Positions 28,947-39,013 of a stretch of DNA of 64,000 bases are shown piece after piece; within the stretch, counting starts at the first letter, position 1; the number at the start of each line of letters is the position of its first letter. A model generated the notes under the pieces. That model was not told where the DNA came from, did no database searches, and saw only the letters and a list, made by a program, of their open reading frames with translations. Made by a program: the position numbers and the translations under genes. The stretch is from Trinickia symbiotica (GTDB lineage: Bacteria > Pseudomonadota > Gammaproteobacteria > Burkholderiales > Burkholderiaceae): the NCBI RefSeq assembly GCF_002934455.1, contig NZ_PTIR01000004.1, positions 62,001 to 126,000 on the forward strand, in the 5' to 3' direction.

Positions 28947-31900
28947 ATGCATACGGTTGTTTCCGGCTGGTTCGGCGTCTCCGCCGTCTGGTTCGTTCCT
29001 CTCGCGTGGCGCCTCGCGAAGGCGCTCCTGCCTGGCGGCAGCGGCCTCGGCGGTCCTGGGACGATCCGCCTTTGGTTCGGATTCGCTTGCGCGCTTGCGG
29101 CGAGCAGCACGCTCGAGGCCGCGCTCGCGCCTGCCTCCGGCAGTGTGCTTGGCCACGCATTCGTCGCCGCCGCGGACCACGCGTTCGGCGCGGCCGGCCG
29201 CCTCGTCGCTTCGGTCGGCGCGCTCCCGCTCTTGATCGCCGGCCTGCCGTGGCTGATCGGATTCAGCTGGCGTCATGCACTCGGCGCCGCCGACCGCGCG
29301 CTCGGGCTCGGACTCGATTTCGCCTCGTCGCGCGATCAGGCCGCAAACGTCGCGACGCGATCGAGCACCCGGCACGAGCGAGTCGCCGCGCGCGCAGGGG
29401 ACGCGCACCCGAGCACCACCGGAACGGCGCGCGTCGCGACGGGCAGCATATCGGCCGTCAATACGGTGAATACGATGGCGCCGAAATCGGGGGGACGCTA
29501 CGCTCGCCCCACCGTCTGGCAACCGCCGTCGGTATCGCGCGGGGCCTCGGGCGTCGCAACGATGAAAACTCAGGGCGGTCAACGCGCGGACAATTCGATC
29601 ATCGGTACGCGCCACCAAACGGAACCTCGCCGGCCGGCGTCGCCGCAGCAGTCCGCCGCGCGCTCGAGCGCCGCACGGCCCGCTCCGCCCGCCGCAGCGC
29701 CTGAAACGACGCGTGCGACTGGCGCGCCGCACCACCGCCCCACGCAGCACCCCCAGACCGCCCGGTCGTTCGCGGGAACCCCTGCGGCACCGCCCCCGCG
29801 ACCGTACGCAACGACGCGCCGGGCAACCGTTTCGCCGGCCGCGGAGAGCGAGCGCCCCCAGCCGGAACCGGATCGACCAGGCAGCGCTCTTCCGGCGCAA
29901 AGCGTCGAAGAAACATTGCGTGCTATCGAAGCAAACACAGCTCAGTGGACCGCGCTTGCGGGGATCGGCCTTGCGCGCCGCGGTGCGTCGGCGCCATCGA
30001 TGGGGAGCAGCAACAGCACGGCTGACGAGCAGCCGACCGTGAGCGGTGAGCTGGAAACGGTTTTCTCCCTCTCGCCGCACCGACACTCGCCGTCGTCGCC
30101 CGCGGAGCCGGAACCCCCGGCGCCAGCCGCCTCGCCTGTGGGAGTGCGACTGCCCGAGCCAACCGCGCCGGCTACGGAAGTGCGCTCCGCCGAGCCAGCC
30201 AGCTGGTCGATGCCGGTGCAATCCTCAGAACGGGCCGCTTCGTCCGCGGGAGAACAATCCCCCGAGCCAACCGATTCGCCGACGGAAGTGCCGCCCTCCG
30301 AGCCAACGGACCGACCGACGCGCGTGCCATCCTCCGATTCAGCCGCTTGGCCTGCGCAAGAACCCTCCCCCGAGCCACCCGATTGGCCTGAGCAAACGCG
30401 ATTCTCAGAGCCCATTCCGTCGCCCGTGGAGCCGCAACCGTCCGAGCCGGCCGCCCTGCCCCCGCCTGTCGAACCGCCAGTGGAGCAACCGATCGGGCGC
30501 CAACTGTCCACTTTCCAGGCCGTGGACCCGTGGGACGATCCGCCGCCTGCCGAGCCGACCGCATTTGTCCCGCCACAGCCCCCAGCCGGCGCAAACGACG
30601 CGGATGCGCCGGGCGTGGCCGCATCCCCCGAATCGCCCCCCGCGCCGATCCGCGGCCATGCCGCGGCGGAGTTCGCGTTTCATGCGCCGGCGGCCGCTGC
30701 CGTCGAGCTGCCGTCGATCGACCTGCTCGTGCAGGCGTCGTCCGATGCCGAACCGATCCCGGCCGAGCAACTGACGCAAACGGGCCAGCTGATCGAGCAG
30801 CGCCTGCAGGAATTCAAGGTGCCCGTGACGGTGGTCGGCGCGTCGGCCGGCCCCGTCATCACCCGCTTCGAGGTCGAGCCCGCGCTCGGCGTTCGAGGCA
30901 GCCAGATCGTCGGCCTCATGAAGGACCTTTCGCGCGGCCTCGGCCTCACGTCGATCCGCGTCGTCGAAACGATTCCGGGCAAGACGTGCATGGGGCTCGA
31001 GTTGCCGAACGCCAAACGTCAGACGATCCGGCTTTCGGAGATCCTCGCGGCGGACGCCTACCGCCATTCCCCATCGAACCTCACGATCGCGATGGGCAAG
31101 GACATCACCGGGCAGCCTGTGGTGACCGATCTCGCCAAAGCGCCGCACATGCTCGTGGCGGGCACGACCGGCTCGGGCAAGTCCGTGGCCATCAACGCGA
31201 TGATCCTGTCCCTGCTCTTCAAAGCGACGCCCGAGGACGTGCGCCTCATCATGATCGATCCAAAGATGCTCGAGCTCTCCGTCTACGAGGGCATCCCGCA
31301 TCTGCTCGCGCCCGTCGTCACCGACATGAAGCTTGCCGCGAACGCGCTGAACTGGTGCGTGGGCGAGATGGAGAAGCGCTATCGCCTGATGTCGGCTGTC
31401 GGCGTGCGCAATCTTGCCGGATTCAACCAGAAAATCCGCGACGCCGAGGCCGCGGAAAAGAAGCTGACGAACCCGTTTTCACTGACGCCCGATGCACCGG
31501 AGCCGCTTTCGACGCTACCGCTCATCGTCGTCGTCATCGACGAGCTGGCGGACCTGATGATGGTCGCCGGCAAGAAGATCGAAGAGCTCATCGCGCGGCT
31601 CGCGCAAAAAGCGCGCGCCGCCGGCATCCATCTGATCCTCGCGACGCAGCGCCCGTCCGTCGATGTGATCACGGGGCTCATCAAGGCCAACATTCCGACA
31701 CGCGTCGCGTTCCAGGTTTCATCGAAGATCGACTCGCGCACGATTCTCGATCAGATGGGCGCCGAATCGCTGCTCGGGCAGGGCGACATGCTGTTCCTGC
31801 CCCCCGGCACCGGCTACCCGCAGCGCGTGCACGGTGCGTTCGTCGCCGACGAGGAAGTGCATCGGATCGTCGAGCACTTGAAGCAATTCGGCGAGCCGCA

Positions 31901-32180
31901 GTATGAGGAAGGGATTCTGGATGGCCCCGCCGCCGAAGGCGCGGCACAGGATCTCTTCGGCGACGCACCCGATGCCGAGGCCGATCCGCTTTACGACGAG
32001 GCGGTGGCGTTCGTCGTGCGCACGCGCCGCGCCTCGATCTCGGCCGTCCAGCGGCAGCTGCGTATCGGTTATAACCGCGCCGCGCGACTCGTCGAGCAAA
32101 TGGAAGCGGCGGGACTCGTTTCGTCGATGAGCGTCAACGGCAGCCGTGAAGTCCTCGCCCCGCCCGGCCCCGATCAATAG
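28947..32180 (+). CDS. ftsK: FtsK/SpoIIIE-family DNA translocase (paralogue)
   Basis: 1077-residue DNA translocase. Residues 1-120 hold about four membrane segments; residues 130-600 are a Pro/Ser/Glu-rich linker with a 12-residue tandem repeat; the alpha/beta motor covers residues about 610-1000 with Walker [13 protein letters not shown] (near 740) and Walker [11 protein letters not shown] (near 860). The gamma winged helix is at the C-terminus ([21 protein letters not shown]). It moves DNA at the division septum and activates XerCD. trxB and lolA, usual neighbours of the principal ftsK, are missing, so this is probably the second copy. Confidence 0.93.
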   Translation: MHTVVSGWFGVSAVWFVPLAWRLAKALLPGGSGLGGPGTIRLWFGFACALAASSTLEAALAPASGSVLGHAFVAAADHAFGAAGRLVASVGALPLLIAGLPWLIGFSWRHALGAADRALGLGLDFASSRDQAANVATRSSTRHERVAARAGDAHPSTTGTARVATGSISAVNTVNTMAPKSGGRYARPTVWQPPSVSRGASGVATMKTQGGQRADNSIIGTRHQTEPRRPASPQQSAARSSAARPAPPAAAPETTRATGAPHHRPTQHPQTARSFAGTPAAPPPRPYATTRRATVSPAAESERPQPEPDRPGSALPAQSVEETLRAIEANTAQWTALAGIGLARRGASAPSMGSSNSTADEQPTVSGELETVFSLSPHRHSPSSPAEPEPPAPAASPVGVRLPEPTAPATEVRSAEPASWSMPVQSSERAASSAGEQSPEPTDSPTEVPPSEPTDRPTRVPSSDSAAWPAQEPSPEPPDWPEQTRFSEPIPSPVEPQPSEPAALPPPVEPPVEQPIGRQLSTFQAVDPWDDPPPAEPTAFVPPQPPAGANDADAPGVAASPESPPAPIRGHAAAEFAFHAPAAAAVELPSIDLLVQASSDAEPIPAEQLTQTGQLIEQRLQEFKVPVTVVGASAGPVITRFEVEPALGVRGSQIVGLMKDLSRGLGLTSIRVVETIPGKTCMGLELPNAKRQTIRLSEILAADAYRHSPSNLTIAMGKDITGQPVVTDLAKAPHMLVAGTTGSGKSVAINAMILSLLFKATPEDVRLIMIDPKMLELSVYEGIPHLLAPVVTDMKLAANALNWCVGEMEKRYRLMSAVGVRNLAGFNQKIRDAEAAEKKLTNPFSLTPDAPEPLSTLPLIVVVIDELADLMMVAGKKIEELIARLAQKARAAGIHLILATQRPSVDVITGLIKANIPTRVAFQVSSKIDSRTILDQMGAESLLGQGDMLFLPPGTGYPQRVHGAFVADEEVHRIVEHLKQFGEPQYEEGILDGPAAEGAAQDLFGDAPDAEADPLYDEAVAFVVRTRRASISAVQRQLRIGYNRAARLVEQMEAAGLVSSMSVNGSREVLAPPGPDQ
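30144..30467 (+). repeat. nine degenerate 36-bp tandem repeats in the ftsK linker
   Basis: Residues 400-507 of the translocase divide cleanly into nine 12-residue units with consensus VxxSEPxxxPxx, for example [36 protein letters not shown] and [12 protein letters not shown]. Every unit is exactly 36 bases, and several start GTG-C. The units have diverged but stay in register, as expected for an expandable Pro/Glu spacer. Confidence 0.85.
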
Positions 32181-32393
32181 CCATAGCATAGTCAAGGTAA
32201 AACGTGCTCGGCGATTGCAAGAAGTAGCGAGTCCTTTCGTGCGCCGCACCGGCGAATCGGCGCCTTACTCGGGCGAGCAAGCACTGGAGGAGCGGCGCCA
32301 GCACGCCCCGGCATAGCCATTGCTTCGTTGGGGATACATTGTCCGAACCGCTGTCATCCCCTGCCGCCCCGCCCCCCGTGAGGCGGTAGATTC

Positions 32394-32430
32394 GAGCCCA
32401 CGTGCTTGCTCTGACGCGTGGGCTCTCTTT
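32394..32430 (+). terminator. rho-independent terminator-like hairpin
   Basis: Arms GAGCCCACG (32394-32402) and CGTGGGCTC (32417-32425) are followed by TCTTTGT on the plus strand. It sits 214 bases after the ftsK stop, with no gene between, and faces the convergent lactonase gene. It is either the ftsK terminator after a long 3' UTR or the end of a small RNA. Confidence 0.5.
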
Positions 32431-32472
32431 GTATCCGCGCCCGCATCTTTACCGCCCCGAGCCGCCCCGGCG

Positions 32473-33663
32473 TCACGACGCGGGCACAAACTTGAAGTCG
32501 ACAGGCGAACCGATATCGAGCCGGATCGGATTCGGGCCGAGACGCCCCGTCTCGGGATCGCGGCTGAAAACGTAAGCCGTATCGCTATCCTGATTACCCA
32601 CGATGAGCCACCGTCCGGTCGGATCGATCGAGAACTCGCGCGGCGTGCGGCCGAGCGTCGATTGGCGCCCGACGAGCCGCAAAAGACCGTCGTCGGGATC
32701 GACCGCGAAAATGACGATCTCGTTGGCGTCGCCGCGATTGGTCGCATAGAGAAACCGGCCGTCGGGCGACAAATGGATCGCGCCGGCTCCGACTTTCCCC
32801 GTGAAGCCGGGCTCCGCAAGCTTCAGCACCTGCAGCGAGCGCAACGTGCCGTTCGAGTACTGCAAAGCCGTCACCGTGCCGGCAAGCTCGCTCGTCAGAT
32901 AGGCGTATTGCCCTTTCGCGTCGAAAACGAGATGGCGCGGTCCGGACCCATAGGGCATCTGCACATAGCGCTGCTCGGTCGGGCTCACGATCGCGCCCTG
33001 CCCCGCATTCGGCGTATAGCGATAGACGAACAGCTTGTCGAGGCCGAGATCCTGAGCGAACAGATAGCGGCCATCGGGCGAGAAGACCGTCGAATGGACG
33101 TGCGCGCTGTCCTGCCTGCCTTTGACAGGCCCGCTCCCCTCGTGATGAACGACGAGTGCCGCCGTGCCGACACGTCCGTCGGCTTCGAGCGGAAAGACCG
33201 CGAAGCTGCCGCCGGGATCGGCCGCGACCGAGTAGTTTGCCGCGAAGAGGTATTTGCCATCGGGCGAGATGCTTAGATAGCAGGGATCGTTCCCCTCGGA
33301 CGACACGTGATCGAGGAGCGTCAGACGACCGCTTGCGGCATCGAAAGCCATGGCGGTAATGCCGCCGCGAACGCTAGCGGGGCCGTTGTCGCCGGGCAAT
33401 TCGTTGACGGCATAGACATAGCGGTTGTCGCGGCTCGGCACGAGATACGACGGATTGACGGTTCGCAGCACAGACAACGGGCTTGCGCGGCCCGAGCGAG
33501 TGTCGAAGCGATAGACATAGATGCCCTCGCTCTTGCCCGGCGCGGTGTACGTGCCGATCAGCAGATCGTAGTCGCCGCCGGCCGTTCCAGTTGTTTGAGC
33601 CATGGCTGTGCCCGATGTCAATGAAGCGCTCAGCAAGATTAAAGCGGCCAACCAAGCAGCCAT
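32473..33663 (-). CDS. exported lactonase-family beta-propeller protein
   Basis: 396-residue protein of the 6-phosphogluconolactonase-like (Lactonase, YbhE-type) seven-blade propeller family. ATG 33663 gives a clear signal peptide MAAWLAALILLSASLTSGTA ending near AMA-Q, so the product is probably periplasmic; a cytosolic pentose-phosphate role is therefore unlikely. Repeated blade motifs follow: LIGTYTAPGKSEGIYVYRFD, CYLSISPDGKYLFAANYS, HVHSTVFSPDGRYLFAQDLG, GAIHLSPDGRFLYATNRG. The frame extends to 33747, without signal-peptide logic. The gene is isolated and divergent from the DUF3096 gene. The substrate is not known. Confidence 0.85.
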   Translation of the reverse strand: MAAWLAALILLSASLTSGTAMAQTTGTAGGDYDLLIGTYTAPGKSEGIYVYRFDTRSGRASPLSVLRTVNPSYLVPSRDNRYVYAVNELPGDNGPASVRGGITAMAFDAASGRLTLLDHVSSEGNDPCYLSISPDGKYLFAANYSVAADPGGSFAVFPLEADGRVGTAALVVHHEGSGPVKGRQDSAHVHSTVFSPDGRYLFAQDLGLDKLFVYRYTPNAGQGAIVSPTEQRYVQMPYGSGPRHLVFDAKGQYAYLTSELAGTVTALQYSNGTLRSLQVLKLAEPGFTGKVGAGAIHLSPDGRFLYATNRGDANEIVIFAVDPDDGLLRLVGRQSTLGRTPREFSIDPTGRWLIVGNQDSDTAYVFSRDPETGRLGPNPIRLDIGSPVDFKFVPAS

Positions 33664-33785
33664 CGCCGCGCAGTTTTTGCGGCTGGGCGCCGGTGGCAGC
33701 GAGGTGGCACGCAAATCGCTGTGCCGCGGCAAAATGGTCGTACGCACGAAAAGCCCTCTCGATTCGCCACGAGCGAGGAACCGCC

Positions 33786-33944
33786 ATGAACATTTCCATC
33801 AGCCTCGGACCGCTTGCCGCACTGATCGCCGGCATCTTGATTCTGGCCGTGCCGCGCCTGCTCAATTACATCGTTGCGCTGTACCTCATCATCATCGGCA
33901 TTCTGGGTCTCGTGGGCCCCGGCGCGGAGCACCTCAGGCTCTGA
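33786..33944 (+). CDS. DUF3096-type small membrane protein (52 residues)
   Basis: 52-residue, almost wholly hydrophobic protein beginning MNISISLGPLAALIAGILIL and continuing AVPRLLNYIVALYLIIIGIL, two membrane segments joined by a Pro-Arg turn, as in DUF3096. The start at 33786 has GAGGAA upstream at 33775-33780. The function of the family is unknown. It is divergent from the exported lactonase gene, whose start lies about 120 bases away, and convergent with the 81-residue gene 14 bases further on. Confidence 0.75.
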   Translation: MNISISLGPLAALIAGILILAVPRLLNYIVALYLIIIGILGLVGPGAEHLRL

Positions 33945-33958
33945 CGATGGCCATGCGC

Positions 33959-34204
33959 TCAACCGTGCCTCAGCTGCTCGAGGCGGAGCTTGCCCTGCAG
34001 CGACAGTCCGCCGACCTCATAATGTCCACCACCGTCGCGGTGCTGCTTGAAGCACGCGCGCTCGATGAGAAACGCGGCAGCAGTATCCATACCGTTGCGC
34101 GTCAGGCCGAGCAGTCTGGAATCGAGGGCAAGCAAGGCGTTGTCGTCGAGCTTGCTTGCGGCGGAAAGAATGGTGATGCAATCGACTTTGGACGGGTGCT
34201 GCAT
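33959..34204 (-). CDS. hypothetical small protein (81 residues)
   Basis: 81-residue protein beginning MQHPSKVDCITILSAASKLD, with a helix-like LLALDSRLLGLTRNGMDTAA and a basic C-terminus. A GAGAGG ribosome binding site (plus strand CCTCTC 34213-34218) precedes the ATG at good spacing, which is the main evidence for coding. No signal, membrane segment or motif is recognised. Overlapping plus-strand frames exist but have no ribosome binding site. Confidence 0.5.
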   Translation of the reverse strand: MQHPSKVDCITILSAASKLDDNALLALDSRLLGLTRNGMDTAAAFLIERACFKQHRDGGGHYEVGGLSLQGKLRLEQLRHG

Positions 34205-34393
34205 GGCGTCAATCCTCTCGATGAATGAACGTCACATAAGCGTTGAGGGCCAAAGATGCGTCGCGTGCGAGACTGGTTGGTTGGCGCAGCGGAATGTTTT
34301 CCGTTCTTGTAGTCGTAGCGCATTGGGTGCTCGACTTCGTGCGGCGCGCGGCCCGGATCCCCGAGGCACGATTGTAGCCAGTGACATCGAATC

Positions 34394-36232
34394 ATGACAA
34401 CGTCGAATCGTTCTGAAATCGTTAACATGCCTGCTCGAATAGAAGACTATGCCCTCGTCGGGGACGGCCACACGGCCGCGCTGATTTCCCGCGAGGGGTC
34501 CGTCGATTGGCTGTGCTGGCCCCGCTTTGATTCAGGGGCCTGCTTCGCCGCACTGCTCGGCACAGAGGAGCACGGCTGCTGGCGCCTCGCGCCGGCGGCC
34601 GCCGCGTCGAAAATCACGCGTCGCTACCGCGACGGCACGCTGGTGCTCGAGACCGATTACGAGCTGCCGGAAGGCGCGGTGACGGTCATCGATTTCATGC
34701 CGCCCGGCAACGGCTGGTCCGAGCTCGTGCGCATGGTCGTCGGACGGCGCGGCACCGTGCCGATGCACATGGCGCTGACGCTGCGCTTCGACTACGGCTT
34801 CTCAGTGCCATGGGTCACGCGGCTTTCGCACGGCAAGGGGATCAAGGCGACCGTCGGGCCGGATACTGTCGTGCTGCGCACGGACGTCGAGCTGCGCGGC
34901 GCCAACATGCACACGGAAGCGGACTTCGTCGTCTCGGAGGGTGAGCAGGTGCCGTTCACGCTCGCCTACTCGTCTTCGCATCAGCACGTGCCACCCGCCG
35001 ACGATCCGTTCTCGGCGCTCGCACGCACGGAGACGCATTGGCGCGAATGGTCCGCGCGCTGCAAAGTCACGGGCCGCTATGCGGCACCGATCCTGCGCTC
35101 TCTGATCACCCTCAGAGCGCTCGCCTACACCCCGACGGGCGGCATCGTCGCGGCGCCCACGACGTCGCTGCCCGAGCTTATCGGCGGCAAGCGAAACTGG
35201 GACTATCGCTATTGCTGGCTGCGCGATGCGACGATCACCCTGCTCGCGCTGATGCGCTGCGGGTATTACGACGAAGCGCGGGCGTGGCGCGGATGGCTCG
35301 GGCGTGTACTGGCCGGCTCTCCCGCACAGGTGCAGATCATGTACGGGCTCGCCGGCGAGCGGCGGCTCCACGAGATGGAGATCGACTGGTTGCCGGGCTA
35401 TGAGGGGTCGAAGCCGGTGCGCATCGGCAACAACGCCGTCGGCCAGCTTCAGATCGACGTCTACGGCGAAGTCATGAACGCGCTGCATCTCGCGCGCGTC
35501 GGCGGCCTCCATACCGAAGAAACCGTCTGGGCGGTGCAATGCGCGATGCTCGACCACCTCGAGAAAATCTGGCGCGATCCGGACGAAGGTCTCTGGGAGG
35601 TACGCAGCGGACGCCGCCAGTTCACGTTCTCGAAGGTGATGGCCTGGGTGGCATTCGACCGCGCGATCCGCTCCGCCGAATCGTTCAAGCTGCACGGACC
35701 CGTCGAACGCTGGCGCGAATTGCGCGCGCAAATACACGCCGACGTCTGCCGCTCGGGATGGAACGAAAAAGTAGGCGCATTCACGCAGTCATACGGCAGC
35801 GACGACCTCGACGCGAGCCTGCTGCTCGTGCCCCTCATGGGATTTTTACCGCCGGACGATCCGCGCGTCGCCTCGACCGTGCACGCGATCGAGCGGGAGT
35901 TGATGCGTGACGGATTCGTGCTGCGTTACCACACGGCCGACGTCGACGACGGCCTGCCTCCCGGCGAAGGCACATTCCTGGCCTGCAGCTTCTGGATGGT
36001 CGACAATCTCGCGCTGCAGGGTCGGCTCGACGAAGCGCACGCGATGTACGAGCGGCTGGCCGGCCTCGCCAACGACGTCGGGCTGCTGTCCGAGGAATAT
36101 GACCCGCGCGACAAACGCTTCACGGGAAATTTCCCGCAAGCCTTTTCGCATGTCGCACTCATTCATACCGGGCTCAATCTAATGCGCCATGAACAGGAAA
36201 TGACGCATGTGACGGGGCACCCGAAAGAGTGA
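34394..36232 (+). CDS. glycoside hydrolase family 15 protein (glucoamylase/trehalase-like)
   Basis: 612-residue GH15 enzyme. N-terminal beta-sandwich domain begins RIEDYALVGDGHTAALIS with SVDWLCWPRFDS near residue 35. The catalytic (alpha/alpha)6 barrel starts near residue 250 with KRNWDYRYCWLRDATITLLA, and EMEIDWLPGYEGSKPVRIGN and the second acidic site LLSEEYDPRDKRFTGNFPQ near residue 568 match the family. Many bacterial members are trehalases or act on starch-like glucans; the substrate here cannot be decided. No signal peptide, so cytoplasmic. The start may be ATG 34394 or 34427. Confidence 0.92.
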   Translation: MTTSNRSEIVNMPARIEDYALVGDGHTAALISREGSVDWLCWPRFDSGACFAALLGTEEHGCWRLAPAAAASKITRRYRDGTLVLETDYELPEGAVTVIDFMPPGNGWSELVRMVVGRRGTVPMHMALTLRFDYGFSVPWVTRLSHGKGIKATVGPDTVVLRTDVELRGANMHTEADFVVSEGEQVPFTLAYSSSHQHVPPADDPFSALARTETHWREWSARCKVTGRYAAPILRSLITLRALAYTPTGGIVAAPTTSLPELIGGKRNWDYRYCWLRDATITLLALMRCGYYDEARAWRGWLGRVLAGSPAQVQIMYGLAGERRLHEMEIDWLPGYEGSKPVRIGNNAVGQLQIDVYGEVMNALHLARVGGLHTEETVWAVQCAMLDHLEKIWRDPDEGLWEVRSGRRQFTFSKVMAWVAFDRAIRSAESFKLHGPVERWRELRAQIHADVCRSGWNEKVGAFTQSYGSDDLDASLLLVPLMGFLPPDDPRVASTVHAIERELMRDGFVLRYHTADVDDGLPPGEGTFLACSFWMVDNLALQGRLDEAHAMYERLAGLANDVGLLSEEYDPRDKRFTGNFPQAFSHVALIHTGLNLMRHEQEMTHVTGHPKE

Positions 36233-36573
36233 TCGGAAGCCGCTACGCATGCCGCGCCAGAACCTGCTATAGCCGGCGGGTGCGGCCGCTTTGCACTGTA
36301 ATCGTGCAGCCGTTGCGCCATTCCGGGCATGGCTGCATTCTTTCGTTTCGCTTGCGCTCATACTGACGGATTATTGACACCCGCCGGCACGTTTCTGGCT
36401 GCTATAAATGCGGGAAACATTTCCTGCACAGTGCAAGTTGCTGCGTTGCAACCGGTCATGTTTGTCCTTTATCATCGAATAAGTCAGTTTCACCCGCGCG
36501 AATCGATTTCGGCATAGCATGCCGCGACGCCGGCGCCTCAAGTGCTTCGCCCCAGATGTGGGAGCCCTCCATC
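36233..36573. promoter_or_regulatory. phaZ upstream region with two adjacent palindromes
   Basis: 341 bases without a gene. Two inverted repeats sit side by side: TGCACAGTGCA (36425-36435) and GTTGCTGCGTTGCAAC (36437-36452). TGC/GCA-rich repeats resemble sites described for the PHB-responsive repressor PhaR in other bacteria, so control of phaZ by PhaR is a reasonable inference. No clear -35/-10 was identified. Confidence 0.4.
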
Positions 36574-37851
36574 ATGCTTTACCAGCTTTACGAGTTTCAG
36601 CGCGCGCTCTTGAATCCCCTCACGGCGTGGGCGCAAGCCGCCTCGAGGTCGTTCGCCAATCCCGCGAGTCCATTCGCTTACGTGCCCGGCGCGTCGCGCT
36701 ACTCGGCTGCGTACGAGTTGCTCTACCGTCTCGGCAAGGATTACGAAAAACCCGAATTCGACCTTCATCAAATCGTCAAAGACGGCCGTAACATTCCGAT
36801 CGTCGAGCAAACGATCATCGAAAAACCGTTCTGCCGGTTGTTGCGGTTCAAGCGCTATGCGGATGACAGCGAGGCCGTCGCCCAACTGAAGGACGAGCCC
36901 GTCGTGCTCGTCGTCGCACCGCTCTCAGGCCATCACGCGACGCTTTTGCGCGATACGGTGCGCACGCTGCTGCAGGACCACAAGGTCTACATCACGGACT
37001 GGATCGATGCGCGGATGGTGCCCGTCGAAAACGGCCCCTTCCATCTCGACGATTACGTCGCCTACATTCAGGAATTCATCCGCCACATCGGCGCGAAGGA
37101 TCTGCACGTGCTCGGCGTTTGTCAGCCGACGGTGCCCGTGCTCGCGGCGATCTCGCTGATGGCGAGCCGCGGCGAAGACACGCCGCGCACGATGACGATG
37201 ATGGGCGGCCCGGTCGATGCGCGCTGCAGTCCCACGTCGGTCAACAACCTCGCCATGCAACGCTCGTACTCGTGGTTCGAGAACAACGTGATCTACACCG
37301 TTCCGCCGAACTATCCTGGCATCGGCCGTCACGTCTATCCGGGCTTCCTGCAGCACGCCGGCTTCGTCGCGATGAACCCGGAACGGCACGCGGCGTCGCA
37401 CTGGGACTTCTACCAGAGTCTGCTGCGCGGCGACGAGGAAGACGCCGAAGCGCATCGCCGCTTCTATGACGAATACAACGCGGTGCTCGACATGGCCGCC
37501 GAGTACTACCTCGACACCATTCGCATCGTGTTCCAGGAGTTCAGGCTCGCCGAGGGCACCTGGGAGATCGAAGGCGAGCTCGTGCGCCCGGCCGACATCA
37601 AAAAGACGGCGCTCTTTACGATCGAGGGCGAGCTCGACGATATCTCGGGCACCGGCCAGACGCGCGCCGCGCATCGGCTCTGTACGGGCCTTCCGGAAGA
37701 CAAGAAGCGCCATTTCACGGCCGAGAAATGCGGCCATTACGGGATTTTCTCAGGACGCCGCTGGCGCACGATCATTTACCCGCAACTGCGCGACTTCATC
37801 CTCGAGAACAACCAGGAAACGACGGTCGCTGCCGAGCCTGTCGAGGCTTGA
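36574..37851 (+). CDS. phaZ: intracellular polyhydroxyalkanoate depolymerase
   Basis: 425-residue PhaZ that mobilises native PHB granules in the cytoplasm. The nucleophile is Cys183 in LGVCQPTVPV, the same number and Cys-for-Ser replacement as in Ralstonia eutropha PhaZ1. Other family landmarks are YQLYEFQRALLNPLTAWAQ at the N-terminus, LVVAPLSGHHATLLRDTV near residue 110 and the C-terminal catalytic His in CGHYGIFSGRRWR. ATG 36574 follows GGGAG at 36560-36564. The alternative ATG 36556 adds six residues. It converges with a TetR gene. Confidence 0.95.
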   Translation: MLYQLYEFQRALLNPLTAWAQAASRSFANPASPFAYVPGASRYSAAYELLYRLGKDYEKPEFDLHQIVKDGRNIPIVEQTIIEKPFCRLLRFKRYADDSEAVAQLKDEPVVLVVAPLSGHHATLLRDTVRTLLQDHKVYITDWIDARMVPVENGPFHLDDYVAYIQEFIRHIGAKDLHVLGVCQPTVPVLAAISLMASRGEDTPRTMTMMGGPVDARCSPTSVNNLAMQRSYSWFENNVIYTVPPNYPGIGRHVYPGFLQHAGFVAMNPERHAASHWDFYQSLLRGDEEDAEAHRRFYDEYNAVLDMAAEYYLDTIRIVFQEFRLAEGTWEIEGELVRPADIKKTALFTIEGELDDISGTGQTRAAHRLCTGLPEDKKRHFTAEKCGHYGIFSGRRWRTIIYPQLRDFILENNQETTVAAEPVEA

Positions 37852-37936
37852 GACGTGTCAACACGCATTCTCGCGTCGGCCGTTGCTGGGGCGGTCGGCG
37901 CGAGCATGCAAGCCGCGCGGGCCAGCGTGGTGTGGG

Positions 37937-38569
37937 TCAGCGCCGCATCAGATAGGCGAGCAGCAGCTCCGTGTTCATGCGGATCATTTCCGCGCGCTCG
38001 GCGGGCGTGCTGAAGTCGCGCCCAAGCGTGGCTTGCAACGTGAAGCGGTTCGAGACGATGTAATAGCCGAGCCCCGAAAGCGCCACATAAAAACGCAACG
38101 GATCCACGTTCGTGCGGAAGAGGCCGGCCCGTTGGCCACGCTCGAGAATCGACGAAAGCGTGGCGACGATCGGTGAAATCATCTCGCGGATATGCGTCGA
38201 TTTCTGCATGTAGCGCGCTTCGTGCAAGTTCTCGTTGTTCACGAGCCGCAGCAGATCGGGATGGTCGCGATAGTAGTCCCAGACGAAATGGGCGAGCCGC
38301 GTGATCGCCTCCACAGGCGCGAGCCCCGACAGATCGAGCGCCCGTTCCGCCTCCGTGAGTGCGCCGAACGCATGCTCCAGCACCGCCGTGAAGAGCTGCT
38401 CCTTGCTGCCGAAATAGTAGTAGAGCATCCGCTCGTTCGTTTCGGCGCGACGCGCGATCTGATCGACGCGGGCCCCGAACAAGCCACCATTCGCGAATTC
38501 TTCGGCCGCCGCGAGCAGAATGCGCCGCCGGGTGCCTTCGGGATCTCTTTTGATTTTCAGCTGATTCAT
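37937..38569 (-). CDS. TetR-family transcriptional regulator
   Basis: 210-residue regulator from ATG 38569 (ATG 38584 would add five residues). The N-terminal HTH reads TRRRILLAAAEEFANGGLFGA and VDQIARRAETNERMLYYYFGSKEQLF, the TetR signature; the C-terminal ligand domain is RutR/TetR_C-like with helices such as PLRFYVALSGLGYYIVSNRF. It converges on phaZ, 85 bases from its stop. The target is unknown; the long upstream region (38570-39013) may contain its operator. Confidence 0.9.
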   Translation of the reverse strand: MNQLKIKRDPEGTRRRILLAAAEEFANGGLFGARVDQIARRAETNERMLYYYFGSKEQLFTAVLEHAFGALTEAERALDLSGLAPVEAITRLAHFVWDYYRDHPDLLRLVNNENLHEARYMQKSTHIREMISPIVATLSSILERGQRAGLFRTNVDPLRFYVALSGLGYYIVSNRFTLQATLGRDFSTPAERAEMIRMNTELLLAYLMRR

Positions 38570-39013
38570 GGTGGCCTTTTGCATATTGAGGGCCCCCAGA
38601 CCTGGCGCTGAACGCCAAGTCCCCCGAAGGGTCTTCCCCCAAAGGGGACTTCCGTGCGGGACGGAATACTGGGGCGGCCCGGCGTTTTCTCGATAGCCGT
38701 GTCGTCCGCGTCACGCCGCCGGCCCCTCCTTGGACCTGTACGCCGGTGCGTGCGCTGGACGCGCCATTTACCATTACTCGTCGGAGATACCCCCGTGCCT
38801 TTTAAGCGGTCATGCGAAAAGCGCTTCGATTATGGCACATGGCTTGCCGATGGCAACCCGGGAAATCGGCGATAATGCGCACTTTGCCCGCATGTCGCCC
38901 ACCTTCCGCCCGCTTGGACGGACAAGTGCGCCAAGGCGGCTCGCCGCCAAGCGGGGCCGACCGCCCGGAGCTTCGCCGCTGCTTGGCTGGCGGCAAGCGC
39001 CACGGGCTGCGTC
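38570..39013. other. intergenic region between tetR and rsxB with a hairpin
   Basis: 444 bases with no convincing gene. It contains an inverted repeat, AAGTCCCC (38617-38624) with GGGGACTT (38644-38651), separated by 19 C/G-rich bases that can pair further. This could be an operator, a small RNA structure or a short repeated element. Both divergent genes need promoters here; none was clear by eye. Confidence 0.4.

Noticed and set aside
28893-30221. Minus-strand frame antisense to the ftsK linker
   Set aside because: Composition is Arg/Gly/Ala-rich repeats produced by the complementary strand of a Pro/Ser-rich linker.
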